Assembly (NCBI RefSeq): GCF_015207505.1
Contig: NZ_JADEWT010000034.1
Coordinates: forward strand, 1-50,877
Length of the DNA stretch: 50,877 nt
Direction: 5' to 3'
DNA from: Tychonema sp. LEGE 06208
GTDB lineage: Bacteria; Cyanobacteriota; Cyanobacteriia; Cyanobacteriales; Microcoleaceae
Shown here: positions 1 through 8,200 of the stretch, one piece after another
Layout: the number at the start of each line of letters is the position of its first letter
Position numbering within the stretch: position 1 is the stretch's first letter
Made by a program: the position numbers and the translations under genes
The notes under the pieces: model-generated
Database searches by the model: none
Seen by the model: the letters and a program-made list of their open reading frames with translations, nothing else
Told to the model about the DNA's origin: nothing

Positions 1-28
1 ATCCTAAATCATTTGTGAATTTCTTACT

Positions 29-51
29 CCCTCCCCTTGGTAAGGGGAGGG
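29..51. repeat. Short perfect palindrome, REP-like
   Basis: A 10-base arm (CCCTCCCCTT) is followed by a 3-base loop and its exact reverse complement, then by a G-rich tail to about position 64. It lies in non-coding DNA upstream of the EamA gene. The form is that of a dispersed cyanobacterial repeat; it has no T-run, so a terminator role is not supported. Confidence 0.6.
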
Positions 52-156
52 TTGGGGTGGGGTAAAAATTTTACGACTCCTGCAAGGATTGCTATAGTAG
101 CGGTATCAACCGCCGATCGTTATAGCCTTTCTCAAAAAAGTGAGGTATGCCTTATT

Positions 157-183
157 CCCTATGCCCTATGCCCTATGCCCTAT
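157..183. repeat. Heptamer tandem repeat (CCCTATG)n
   Basis: Almost four uninterrupted copies of CCCTATG. It is one of many short 7-bp tandem arrays (STRR type) in this window and ends about 55 bases before the EamA start codon. Confidence 0.7.
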
Positions 184-239
184 AGTACCTCCTATGAGAT
201 CGCAGAAAGGCTATATCTGACCTAACAAATATATTAAAA

Positions 240-1148
240 ATGAAATTACCCTGGAAATATCATCAATTTGACCCAGAAACAATCGGGCTAATTTACGGTT
301 TTTTAGGCGTAGTTGGCTTCAGCTTAACACTTCCAGGAACCAGAGCCGCAGTACAGGATTTAGACCCTATTATTGTAGGTTTAGGGCGCGGATTAGTAGC
401 AGCTATACTAGCAGCCTTTACTCTGCGGATAACGCATCAACCAATTCCCTCCAAACCGCAATTGTGGAGTTTATCAATGGTCGGATTGGGAGTTGTACTC
501 GGATTTCCGCTATTATCAGCTTGGGCAATGCAGCAAGTACCGGCCGCCCACGGTGCTGTGGTATTAGGATTGTTGCCCTTAGCAACAGCAGTAGGGGGAG
601 TTTTGCGATCGGGCGATCGCCCATCTTCTAGTTTTTGGATTGCTAGTATCGCCGGGAGTCTAACCGTCGTTGGTTTTGGAATTATTACTGGTGCAGGGCA
701 ACTCCAGGCCGCAGATCTAGCTTTATTTGCATCAGTCATTGCTGCTGCTTTTGGTTACGCCGAAGGTGGGCAATTAGCTAAGACTTTAGGCGGATGGCAA
801 GTTATTAGTTGGGCATTGATAATTATCGCTCCCTTCGAGATTTTGCCTACAATATTTGTAGTCATACAACATGGATTAATAGCTGCACCGACGGCATGGT
901 TGGGTTTTGCCTATGTGAGTATTATCAGTCAATTTGTAGCATTTTTTGCCTGGTATCAAGGGATGGCTATTGCCGGAGTTGCCAGGGTAGGGCAAATTCA
1001 GTTATTGCAACCATTTTTGACTATTCTAGCATCGGCAATTTTGCTTGGTGAAACTATAGAACCGATCGCCCTAGGCAGCGCTTGTTTAGTTGTGATCTGT
1101 GTAGCAGTAGGGAAAAAAGCATCAATTCAGCAAGCAGCAGATTTGTGA
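240..1148 (+). CDS. EamA/DMT-family transporter
   Basis: A 302-residue protein made almost wholly of hydrophobic segments, about ten predicted membrane helices in two similar halves, the usual length and shape of the drug/metabolite transporter (EamA) superfamily. The second half ends with a glycine-rich helix carrying LLGETIEPIALGSA, a pattern typical of the second EamA domain. Such proteins sit in the plasma membrane and export metabolites or amino acids; the substrate cannot be read from sequence. It stands alone on the plus strand, with a convergent glutathione S-transferase gene downstream. The ATG at 240 follows an A/T-rich stretch without a clear ribosome binding site. Confidence 0.85.
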   Translation: MKLPWKYHQFDPETIGLIYGFLGVVGFSLTLPGTRAAVQDLDPIIVGLGRGLVAAILAAFTLRITHQPIPSKPQLWSLSMVGLGVVLGFPLLSAWAMQQVPAAHGAVVLGLLPLATAVGGVLRSGDRPSSSFWIASIAGSLTVVGFGIITGAGQLQAADLALFASVIAAAFGYAEGGQLAKTLGGWQVISWALIIIAPFEILPTIFVVIQHGLIAAPTAWLGFAYVSIISQFVAFFAWYQGMAIAGVARVGQIQLLQPFLTILASAILLGETIEPIALGSACLVVICVAVGKKASIQQAADL

Positions 1149-1214
1149 TGCGAACTAATTTTTTTGTGGTTTTTCAAAGCTTAAATTAGCTAAAGTGCGA
1201 GGTGCACCCTAGAT

Positions 1215-1814
1215 TTATGTAATGCTGATATATCGAGGCTGATTTTTGACTCTACCGATCCAATTTTGAATTGCCGGAAACCCAGTCAAATCAAATCCGC
1301 CTTCGCCAGCAACGTGAGTGTAAGCAAATAAACCGATATCAGCAATAGAATAGCGATCGCCTACAAAAAAGTCATTTTTTTCTAAATGCTGTTCCATCAC
1401 CCCCAAAGCGGCATAACCGGGCGCTTTTTTTTGTTGAAGTGCTGCTTGATATTCCTCAGCTTTTCCCAACACAGAAATCCAAAATCTGGAAGTTGCAATG
1501 TAAGGTTCGTGACTGTACTGTTCAAAAAACAACCACTGCATCACTTGAGCCCGTTCAAATTTATCGTTGGGGAAAAACTCAGTTTTTTCGCTCAAGTAAA
1601 ACATAATCGCATTGGATTCAAACAGAAACTTACCCGGTGCAATCTCTAAAACAGGAATGCGGCCGTTAGGGTTTTTGACCAAAAATTCGGGTGTCCGACT
1701 TTCTTTTTGGAGAATATTAATTTCAGTGCGATCGAACGGAATATTGAGCTGAGTTAAAAGCAAGCGAACTTTGTAGCAATTGCCTGACGGAGAATATTCG
1801 TAAAGTTTAAACAC
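1215..1814 (-). CDS. Glutathione S-transferase family protein
   Basis: A 199-residue soluble protein. The N-terminal thioredoxin-like domain (about residues 1-78) begins FKLYEYSPSGNCYKVRLLL, with the Ser/Cys-containing loop used by GSTs to hold the glutathione thiol. Later residues NGRIPVLE (cis-Pro loop) and the ESNAIMFYL segment form the glutathione-binding site. The helical C-terminal domain (about 85-199) includes the FVGDRYSIADIGLFAY segment that is conserved across the superfamily. The start is GTG (1812-1814) with no obvious Shine-Dalgarno. It probably conjugates or reduces electrophiles or peroxides in the cytosol; the substrate is unknown. Confidence 0.88.
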   Translation of the reverse strand: MFKLYEYSPSGNCYKVRLLLTQLNIPFDRTEINILQKESRTPEFLVKNPNGRIPVLEIAPGKFLFESNAIMFYLSEKTEFFPNDKFERAQVMQWLFFEQYSHEPYIATSRFWISVLGKAEEYQAALQQKKAPGYAALGVMEQHLEKNDFFVGDRYSIADIGLFAYTHVAGEGGFDLTGFPAIQNWIGRVKNQPRYISIT

Positions 1815-1899
1815 GAGTCTTGAGGAGATTTTATGGTGTTAAATTATATCATAAATTCATAGAATTTAGGCACAATTAGTTAACTGTTGTTTGCTAAGA

Positions 1900-2862
1900 T
1901 TATTTAGGCGACTTTGGGCGATCGCAAAAACCAGCCACTTCAGCCAGCGTATAAAGCGGCCTCCCCTTCACCTCCTCGTAAATCCGCCCGATATACTGAC
2001 CCAAAATCCCAATACTCACCAACTGCACCGCACCCAAAAAGAAAATTGCCATAATGATAATTGTCAAACCAGTTAAGGCCGTACTCGGAGAGAAAAGACG
2101 CCAGTACAAAACCAAAAAAGCCATTAAAATAGACACCAAAGCCGAAAACAAACCCAAATAAATCGACAGTTGCAGAGGCACTTTTGAAAAAGAAACTAAA
2201 CCGTTCATCGCCAAAGCAAAAGATTTGCTGAAAGTATACTTAACATCGCCAGCAAAACGCGGATCTCGTTCAAACTTAACAGCAGTTTGTTTGAAACCAA
2301 TCCAAGCGCGCAGCCCCCGAATATAACGGTTGCGTTCTGGCATGGCGTTGAGCACATCCACCACGCACCTATCCATCAAACAAAAATCTCCCGTATCTAT
2401 CGGAATATCAACATCAGCAAGATTCCGCAAAATGCGATAATACATATAAGCTGGCAACCGCTTAAACCAACTTTCTTGACGGCGATGAGTGCGCTGGGCA
2501 TAAACAACTTGATACCCGCTGCGCCACTGTTCTATCATCTCTAAAATCAGTTCGGGCGGGTCTTGTAAATCACCGTCCATGATGACTGCAACTTGACCAG
2601 TAGAAAAATTCAAACCAGCGGTTACAGCTATTTGGTGTCCGAAATTGCGGGCAAAACTGAGGTAACAAATTCGCGAGTCTTGTTCGTGCAATTCTCGCAA
2701 AATGTCGAGAGAGCGATCGCGACTGCCATCATTGATTAAAATTAATTCCACTGGGCCGTCCAGGCGCTCCATCACCCCACTAATTCGCCGGTACAATTCA
2801 GGGAGGTTTTCTTCTTCGTTATAGATGGGAATTATCAAGGAATATTTAGGTGTATGGTTCAT
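1900..2862 (-). CDS. GT2 glycosyltransferase, DPM1/GtrB type
   Basis: 320 residues. The N-terminal GT-A domain shows [14 protein letters not shown] (residues 7-20), INDGSRD (about 43-49) and [12 protein letters not shown] (about 95), the metal- and nucleotide-sugar-binding motifs of family 2. Two long hydrophobic segments near residues 230-255 and 264-292 anchor the C-terminus. This architecture is that of dolichol/undecaprenyl-phosphate glucose or mannose synthases, which load a sugar on a lipid carrier at the cytoplasmic membrane face. Interestingly, a broken PIG-V-like mannosyltransferase, a class that uses polyprenyl-phosphate sugars, lies about 1 kb away. Whether they once acted together is inference. 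Confidence 0.9.
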   Translation of the reverse strand: MNHTPKYSLIIPIYNEEENLPELYRRISGVMERLDGPVELILINDGSRDRSLDILRELHEQDSRICYLSFARNFGHQIAVTAGLNFSTGQVAVIMDGDLQDPPELILEMIEQWRSGYQVVYAQRTHRRQESWFKRLPAYMYYRILRNLADVDIPIDTGDFCLMDRCVVDVLNAMPERNRYIRGLRAWIGFKQTAVKFERDPRFAGDVKYTFSKSFALAMNGLVSFSKVPLQLSIYLGLFSALVSILMAFLVLYWRLFSPSTALTGLTIIIMAIFFLGAVQLVSIGILGQYIGRIYEEVKGRPLYTLAEVAGFCDRPKSPK

Positions 2863-3149
2863 AGCAGTTTTTGGTACATCCTCTTTCTAATTGTTCAATG
2901 AAGAGTTTATTTGTTTTTTGCCGAGCGCGCTGGCGGCTTCAAGGGATAGCGGCAGCGCGTAATTTCGCTTTTCTATCCCGACAAAAAACGCCTCCAAAAT
3001 ATCAGCGTTCCAACATTTATATGATCGCTCAAATAAGCAAAGTTTAAGATAGAAGAATACTGAGAATACCAAGACAAAAATATCTGTTATCATAGATGTT
3101 TATTCGGTTTATAATAAATTATAATCATCACCCATTGAATCAAAATTGC

Positions 3150-3794
3150 ATGACAAATTCTAACGTTCTTTGGCAAGCAAATCAAGACTTAAGCGAAGCT
3201 TGTCTGCAACATCCGTTTGTTAGAGGTATTGCTGACGGTAGCCTCCACCAAAATAGTTTTGCATATTACGTTGCACAAGATGCTTTTTTTCTGGGAGCCT
3301 TCGCTCGCGCTTACAGTATTGCTGCGGCAAAAGCACCAGACTGGGAGGGGTTTAAAATTCTTCACAATCTAGGTAGTGGCATTTTAGAAGAACTTCACTT
3401 GCATCAAGGATATGCAGCTCAATGGGGTGTAAATTTGCCAGAGGCAAAACCGGGAATTGCTACCCGCCGCTACACGGATTTTTTATTAGCAACAGCCTGG
3501 GGAAGCGGTGTAGGTTTGACAGCAGCGGCGATGACTCCTTGCTTGCGATTGTATGCTTTTTTGGGACAGCAGTTAGCTAAGCCTAATATACCGGAACACG
3601 CCTTTAGCGACTGGATTTCTACCTACAGCAGCCCTGAGTTTGAGATTTTAGCAAAACAACTGGAAGGTTTGGTCGATCGCTATGCTGACACAACGCCGGA
3701 AGTAGAAGCAACCTATCGCTACGCTATGCTGTGCGAAAGAGACTTTTTTCAGGCCGCGTGGGAAATATCGTATCATTGTTCTACCCAAAAGTAG
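3150..3794 (+). CDS. tenA: TenA family thiaminase II / aminopyrimidine hydrolase
   Basis: 214 residues from the ATG at 3150, chosen because homologues begin a few residues before the LWQANQDL helix; an upstream in-frame ATG at 3096 would add 18 unlikely residues. The protein is all-helical, with AMTPCLRLYAFLG carrying the presumed catalytic Cys and a late helix AMLCERDFFQAAWE with the conserved Glu. TenA hydrolyses 4-amino-5-aminomethyl-2-methylpyrimidine for thiamine salvage. I looked for a TPP riboswitch upstream and did not find the conserved core. The 3' end overlaps the remnant of a mannosyltransferase gene on the other strand. Confidence 0.88.
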   Translation: MTNSNVLWQANQDLSEACLQHPFVRGIADGSLHQNSFAYYVAQDAFFLGAFARAYSIAAAKAPDWEGFKILHNLGSGILEELHLHQGYAAQWGVNLPEAKPGIATRRYTDFLLATAWGSGVGLTAAAMTPCLRLYAFLGQQLAKPNIPEHAFSDWISTYSSPEFEILAKQLEGLVDRYADTTPEVEATYRYAMLCERDFFQAAWEISYHCSTQK

Positions 3795-4330
3795 ACCAGC
3801 TCTAATGCACCCAAAAATGCCCAAGAGTTAATTAATACCCCTGCTACTTCCACTGGTATTCCGAAAGTCATCAATCCGCCCATGAGTAAAGGAAATAGCG
3901 GATAAAAAGCTACAGAATGATGATCCCCGTCATTTGGGTAGCTGTAGCCAGAAGTAGCTATTTGGACGTACCATTTACCGTCCCAGTGGGAAAACAATTC
4001 CCAACCGCTTTTGGGAAGGAAGGGCATACATCGAGGTTTTTTGGGAGATTAAAGGAGCAATTAGCTGCGTCCCGATCGCAATTAGCGATCGATTCATATC
4101 AAATCCGGTAGCATTGGAATTATGAGCGTGCGATCGTCCCCCCCGAGCGCAGTCGATCGCTCGGGGGGGATGCTCGCACTATCAATGATTAAAATATATA
4201 ATTCCGATGCTATCGGAAACGATATCAGAAACCACATAGCAGCGACAAAAATCCATCCATCCCTGCTGCTGTTGCGTTCCAGACGCGGACGTACTTCTAG
4301 CGCTAAAACCGCTAAATCAGTATTGCTCAT
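3773..4330 (-). pseudogene. Broken PIG-V-like mannosyltransferase
   Basis: On the minus strand three pieces in changing frames read like the first third of a PIG-V/GT39-type mannosyltransferase. From 4330 down, a piece with DGWIFVAAMWFLIS resembles the first membrane helix. From about 4078, in another frame, SLIAIGTQLIAPLISQ follows. From 4027 the frame shifts again into GWELFSHWDGKWYVQIATSG and then SVAFYPLFPLLMGGLM, the HWDGxWY...FFPLFP luminal loop typical of the family. A TGA at 3773 ends it after about 84 residues, so roughly two thirds of the enzyme is gone, and the end overlaps tenA. A GC-rich palindrome (4138-4169) sits between the first two pieces. The family call is from motif recognition. 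Confidence 0.6.
4138..4169. repeat. Perfect GC-rich palindrome inside pseudogene
   Basis: A 12-base arm CCCCCCCGAGCG (4138-4149), an 8-base loop and the exact reverse complement (4158-4169). The flanks continue to pair imperfectly (GTGCGATCGT against the complement of the segment after 4169). It interrupts the mannosyltransferase remnant and may be one of the lesions that broke it. Confidence 0.7.
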
Positions 4331-4428
4331 GGCTAAAACAGCGCAAAACTGTCGATGGAAAATTAAACTATAGTCCGCTGCGAGCGTGATCGCCAAATAT
4401 ATACGTAAGTACAGCGGGACTGCTAATT

Positions 4429-5721
4429 TTAACGTCCGAGTTTATTGGGAATCCCTTCGCAGCCGCCGGGAATAGTGTCTCTCGACTTCGAGCCACACCA
4501 AGCGCAGCAGTAATAGCGCTGAGCCTCTGACAGTCGCTTGACAGCCGTGAAATCAGCACGTTCAACCACCGCGCCGGTATATTCGCCCGTTTCATAGTTG
4601 GGAAATTCCGTGCGGCTGCGAGGAGATGCAGTTTCTGCCGAGCCGTAGAATAATATCGCCGCTTTCATGTCAGCACGATCGAGCTTGGCATCGTACAGGA
4701 TAGCGCGCGAGAGGTTGGCTTTGACTAAATCGCATTTGCTGAGATTGGCCCGGACAAGGTTGGCTTCGCTCAACTCCGTCCACCGCAAATCGGTGCTAGC
4801 GAGGTCAGCACCGGCTAACATCACGTTTAAATCGATGACGCGGATACCGTGAGATCTGTCTTCTGCGTAGCCGCCGTCGCCGTCAAGGATGGCGCGGCCC
4901 AAAAGCCGATCGCGCTTCAGAGGAGTCACCAATCTCGACTGCGACAAAAACCGCAGAATTTTCGCCTTACCTTCAGCATCCACACTGCTCATAATTGCAG
5001 CGGTGCGGCCTTCGGCGATCGCCCTTTCCTGGGGCCAATCTTCCAAAAACCCTTGTTCATCAAGGGCTAAATCGGAAACCCCTTGAAAATAAGCATCAAT
5101 AGTTTGCTGCTGCGTAATTCGATTTTGCTGAATCGTCAAATCCTTCGAGATTACGTACTGCCGCCAAGCCACATAAACGCCCAAAATTGCGATCAAAATT
5201 TGCCCCAAAGCGCCGATTAACTCGCCGAGAGCTCCGATAGCGTCCCAGTTGATTTCGATGTTGCGGCTTCCCGGTTGAGTATTAGTACCGCTAAGCATCA
5301 GCAAGCCAACGATCCCAGCTAAAAGCCCGAAGCAGGAGATGATCAGCGTGCGCCAAGTCGGCGGAATTACCTGCGTCCAAATTTTGCCCCAACTCGGCCA
5401 CATCATCCGCAGCGATATGCCGATCGCACCGATGGCCCCAATTAAGCCGATCCAAATGCTATCGTTAGCCAGCCCTACAATCATTGCTACGATCGCCGCC
5501 AGCGTCAGCACCGAACCCGACATCTCAGCAGTCGTTTGTGCCGGCTGTATCGGCGCAAAAATCATGTGGTTTGGACGCGAAGGTCGCGGTTTTGTCGGTT
5601 CAGCAGTAGCAACGATTGTTGCTGATTCTGGTGGGACAACAGGACTTGCACCGTTAGGACTTTCTACAGTCACGTTGGAATCAGGAGGATTGGGTTGAGC
5701 AGACTTTGGTTCTGGTGTCAT
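4429..5721 (-). CDS. Membrane pentapeptide-repeat protein
   Basis: 430 residues from ATG at 5721 (a TTG four codons upstream is an alternative). Residues 1-60 are Pro/Thr/Ser rich and probably disordered. About residues 65-190 hold four hydrophobic helices in pairs. A cytosolic linker follows that includes EGRTAAIMSSVDAEGKAKIL. Near the C-terminus come A(D/N)Lxx pentapeptide repeats such as ADLASTDLRWTELSEANL and RANLSKCDLVKANLSRAIL, which fold as a right-handed quadrilateral helix. The tail has a Cys cluster (YYCCAWC and a later GGCEG). Cyanobacteria encode many such proteins; function is generally unknown. It is a single gene between the pseudogene and a divergent protease gene. Confidence 0.85.
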   Translation of the reverse strand: MTPEPKSAQPNPPDSNVTVESPNGASPVVPPESATIVATAEPTKPRPSRPNHMIFAPIQPAQTTAEMSGSVLTLAAIVAMIVGLANDSIWIGLIGAIGAIGISLRMMWPSWGKIWTQVIPPTWRTLIISCFGLLAGIVGLLMLSGTNTQPGSRNIEINWDAIGALGELIGALGQILIAILGVYVAWRQYVISKDLTIQQNRITQQQTIDAYFQGVSDLALDEQGFLEDWPQERAIAEGRTAAIMSSVDAEGKAKILRFLSQSRLVTPLKRDRLLGRAILDGDGGYAEDRSHGIRVIDLNVMLAGADLASTDLRWTELSEANLVRANLSKCDLVKANLSRAILYDAKLDRADMKAAILFYGSAETASPRSRTEFPNYETGEYTGAVVERADFTAVKRLSEAQRYYCCAWCGSKSRDTIPGGCEGIPNKLGR

Positions 5722-5840
5722 GCGTTGAGGCAAATTCTAATTTTTGGCAGTCATTAAAACGATTTTAACCAATGAAGTACGATTATAGATAGCATTACAA
5801 TATAGATCTCCAATTATTACACTCAAATAGGTAAAATAAT

Positions 5841-6296
5841 ATGACTCTGGTACTCCCCAATCTTCAAAGCAAACAAATGGGTCAAGTAATCACTACAATC
5901 GCCGTCACGAATTTCATCGATCTAGTTATGGCTGAACGGGGATTTATTTCTGCTGAGGAAGTTCGCTCTGTCAACCTCGATAACGTTGTTGTCGATACCG
6001 GAGCAACTCTGCTTTCCTTACCAGCTCCCATTATTAGCCAACTAGGTTTAAAACAAGTAGGAGAAAGAGACGTAGAAACATCGGCTGGCATCAAAAAAGG
6101 TCGAATTTTTGCAGGCGCTCAAATTATTGTAGAGGGGAGAGAAGGCAGATTTGATTGTTTAGAGTTACCCGAAGGCGTTTCGGCGGTTTTGTTGGGCGTG
6201 ATTCCAATGGAAGAACTAGGTCTAGAACCAGATTTGAAAAATCGACGGTTGCGAGTGTTGCCGATGAACAATCAGCAAACATATCTGATGGGTTAG
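5841..6296 (+). CDS. Retropepsin-like aspartic protease (clan AA)
   Basis: 151 residues. VVDTGATLLSLP (about residue 50) is the DTGA active-site loop of single-domain, retroviral-type aspartic proteases, and AVLLGVIPMEELGLEPD near the C-terminus is the matching Leu-Gly-flanked strand. Enzymes of this kind act as homodimers with one Asp from each subunit. The annotated ATG at 5841 may be too early: ATG at 5877 (MGQVITTIAVTNFIDL) gives the usual N-terminus of this group and leaves 139 residues. There is no signal peptide, so it would be cytosolic. The substrate is unknown. Confidence 0.8.
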   Translation: MTLVLPNLQSKQMGQVITTIAVTNFIDLVMAERGFISAEEVRSVNLDNVVVDTGATLLSLPAPIISQLGLKQVGERDVETSAGIKKGRIFAGAQIIVEGREGRFDCLELPEGVSAVLLGVIPMEELGLEPDLKNRRLRVLPMNNQQTYLMG

Positions 6297-6390
6297 TTGA
6301 AATTTTTGTCGTGAAGAATCCGATTTTTCGGATTGATGCAGACTAAAGTCATCGCTACCAACCTTATTAGACGATAGTTTTTGCGTATAT

Positions 6391-6903
6391 TTATCGAGCA
6401 GAATAAGCCTTGAACAAATACAAACCAACCGTTGCAAATATCAAAACAATTATCCCTAAAAGCAATTCCATACTAAACCTTTGAGCATTGCCCAAAGCCA
6501 CAAGAATTTGTTGCCGCACCACAAAAGCAAACAGCCAACAAACCTCCGCTTTCAGCCAAACCAAAAGGCTTCTGGCTAGGAGATATTGTCGGCGCGCATT
6601 TTCTTCGGTAATCTGTACTGGATAATTAAAAGTATGCGGATAGCGCGATACTGCTGTTAAAACCACAAAAATAATGGCAGCCACCGCCGGCAGTATCCAG
6701 ATTGTCACCCTGTCGCCCCAAGTATCAGGTTGCCCGGAAAATCCGAAATGAATCGGAATTCGATCGGGCAAAACAGCCCAAAATTCTACAATCGGCAAAA
6801 CAGCAAGCACAATCGCGATCGCCCCGGCGAACTCTACCGCCAAATCAGCAGGCGAAAGCCCCAGGGATCTAACAGGCCTTTGGTTTGGTGTGTTTCCAGT
6901 CAT
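6391..6903 (-). CDS. DUF1648 membrane protein
   Basis: 170 residues with about four hydrophobic helices. The second part of the N-terminal half, LPDRIPIHFGFSGQPDTWG followed by a helix, is the DUF1648 signature (IPxHFxxxGxxDxWG). In Firmicutes this domain occurs in SdpI-type immunity proteins, but the cyanobacterial stand-alone forms have no known role. It lies divergently from the peptide deformylase gene, with about 100 bases between them. Domain call good, function not known. Confidence 0.8.
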   Translation of the reverse strand: MTGNTPNQRPVRSLGLSPADLAVEFAGAIAIVLAVLPIVEFWAVLPDRIPIHFGFSGQPDTWGDRVTIWILPAVAAIIFVVLTAVSRYPHTFNYPVQITEENARRQYLLARSLLVWLKAEVCWLFAFVVRQQILVALGNAQRFSMELLLGIIVLIFATVGLYLFKAYSAR

Positions 6904-7005
6904 GGCTACTTAAAATTAGATTAAGATTGAAAGTAATAGTATTGCTTCCCATTTCCTCCCCCAACAGCTTTCGTTGGGGATTTTCAAACAATCTCGCGAG
7001 GTTTT

Positions 7006-7566
7006 ATGACGGTTCAGGTTTTGGTGGAAAAGAAAAAGTTAGAAAAACCGCCCCTAACAATACACACTTTAGGCGATCGCGTCCTGCGGCAGCCAGCAAA
7101 GCGCGTCAGCAGCGTCGATGCAGAAATTCGGCAGTTAGTCCGAGAAATGCTGCAAACCATGTACAGTGCCGACGGCATCGGTTTAGCAGCCCCCCAAGTC
7201 GGAGTCCACAAACAAGTAATTGTGATCGACTGCGAACCCGACAATCCCGCGATACCTCCATTGGTTTTGATCAACCCCACCATCAAAAGTAGCAGCAGCC
7301 AAGTCTGCATCTTGCAAGAAGGGTGTTTGAGCATTCCGGGAGTTTATTTTGATGTCAAACGCCCTGAAGTCATTGAAGTGTCTTACCGCGACGAATTCGG
7401 CCGCCCCCAAACACTCAAAGCTCAAGACTTGCTGTCTAAGGTGATCCAACACGAAATCGATCATCTTAACGGTGTGCTGTTTGTAGACAGAGTAGAAAAC
7501 AAGCTGGCATTGAATGAAGAATTAGTCAAGCAAAAATATTCGCCCAAGGCAGTAAAATCAATATGA
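7006..7566 (+). CDS. def: Peptide deformylase
   Basis: 186 residues. All three deformylase motifs are intact: GIGLAAPQVG (from residue 57), EGCLS (105-109, the metal-binding Cys) and HEIDH (149-153, two metal His and the catalytic Glu). It removes the formyl group from the N-terminal Met of new proteins in the cytosol. The start ATG at 7006 follows the sequence CGCGAGGTTTT. The stop codon overlaps the start of a 67-residue membrane protein, so the two are probably co-transcribed and translationally coupled. Confidence 0.97.
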   Translation: MTVQVLVEKKKLEKPPLTIHTLGDRVLRQPAKRVSSVDAEIRQLVREMLQTMYSADGIGLAAPQVGVHKQVIVIDCEPDNPAIPPLVLINPTIKSSSSQVCILQEGCLSIPGVYFDVKRPEVIEVSYRDEFGRPQTLKAQDLLSKVIQHEIDHLNGVLFVDRVENKLALNEELVKQKYSPKAVKSI

Positions 7567-7766
7567 TGGCAGGAACTCCCAAAAGTGGTTTATTGTTAGC
7601 TCTTTCTTGCATCACTGCGATCGCCGCCGTCGGCTCCATCTTTGAGTTGTCTTCGGGAGACGCTCAACTCGGAAATGTAGTGACCGGTATCATCCTCGCC
7701 CTCAGCGTACCGCTAACAGGCATATTTTTCTATGCCGCCGTTCAGGATGCTAGAGCAAATCTATAG
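7563..7766 (+). CDS. Small two-helix membrane protein
   Basis: 67 residues, overlapping the def stop codon by 4 bases (ATGA), which is the main evidence that it is real. Two hydrophobic segments (about 9-26 and 36-58) are joined by a short polar loop with SSGDAQLGN. No family was recognised; similar short membrane proteins are common next to cyanobacterial housekeeping genes. A second in-frame ATG at 7566 would shorten it by one residue. Confidence 0.7.
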   Translation: MMAGTPKSGLLLALSCITAIAAVGSIFELSSGDAQLGNVVTGIILALSVPLTGIFFYAAVQDARANL

Positions 7767-7774
7767 GTAGAGTC

Positions 7775-8200
7775 ATTAGTCATTGGTTATTGGTTATTAG
7801 TTATTGGTTATTGGTTATTGGTTATTGGTTATTAGTTATTGGTTATTAGTCGGAATCTCAAATCTCATAACTGTGGAATCAAGATTGCGGATAATAAACA
7901 ATATCACTAAACAGCGAGAAAATGACTAATAACTATGTTATCAATACTGCCAACAAATTAGATCGGCTAACGACTGATGACTAATGATTGATGACTAACA
8001 ACTAATAACTAACGACTGAGGGCGGGCACGCACCATCCACCGCCCCCACCAACTAAGGGCGGGCACGCACCATCCAACGCCCCTACCAACAAATAACAAA
8101 TAACCAATAACAAATAACAAATAACCAATAACAAATAACTAATAACTAATAACTAATAACTAATAACTAACAACTAATGACTAACAACTAATGACTAATG
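7775..8200. repeat. Heptamer array with inverted halves and two GC cores
   Basis: Bases 7775-7856 are built from TTATTGG/TTAGTTA units. Bases about 7920-8010 and 8088-8200 are built from the opposite-strand type (AATAACC, AACTAAT). Between lie two copies of a 31-base core starting GGGCGGGCACGCACCATCCA (8020-8050 and 8057-8087). The left half can pair with the right half, so a long imperfect hairpin is possible. The array runs into the start of the PrsW gene. No gene is seen in this stretch. Confidence 0.8.

Noticed and set aside
37..225. 62-codon frame at the window start
   Set aside because: Covers the palindrome and the CCCTATG repeat; no coding features.
3050..3149. TPP riboswitch before tenA
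   Set aside because: A CTGAGA-like string near 3059 lacks the rest of the conserved THI core.
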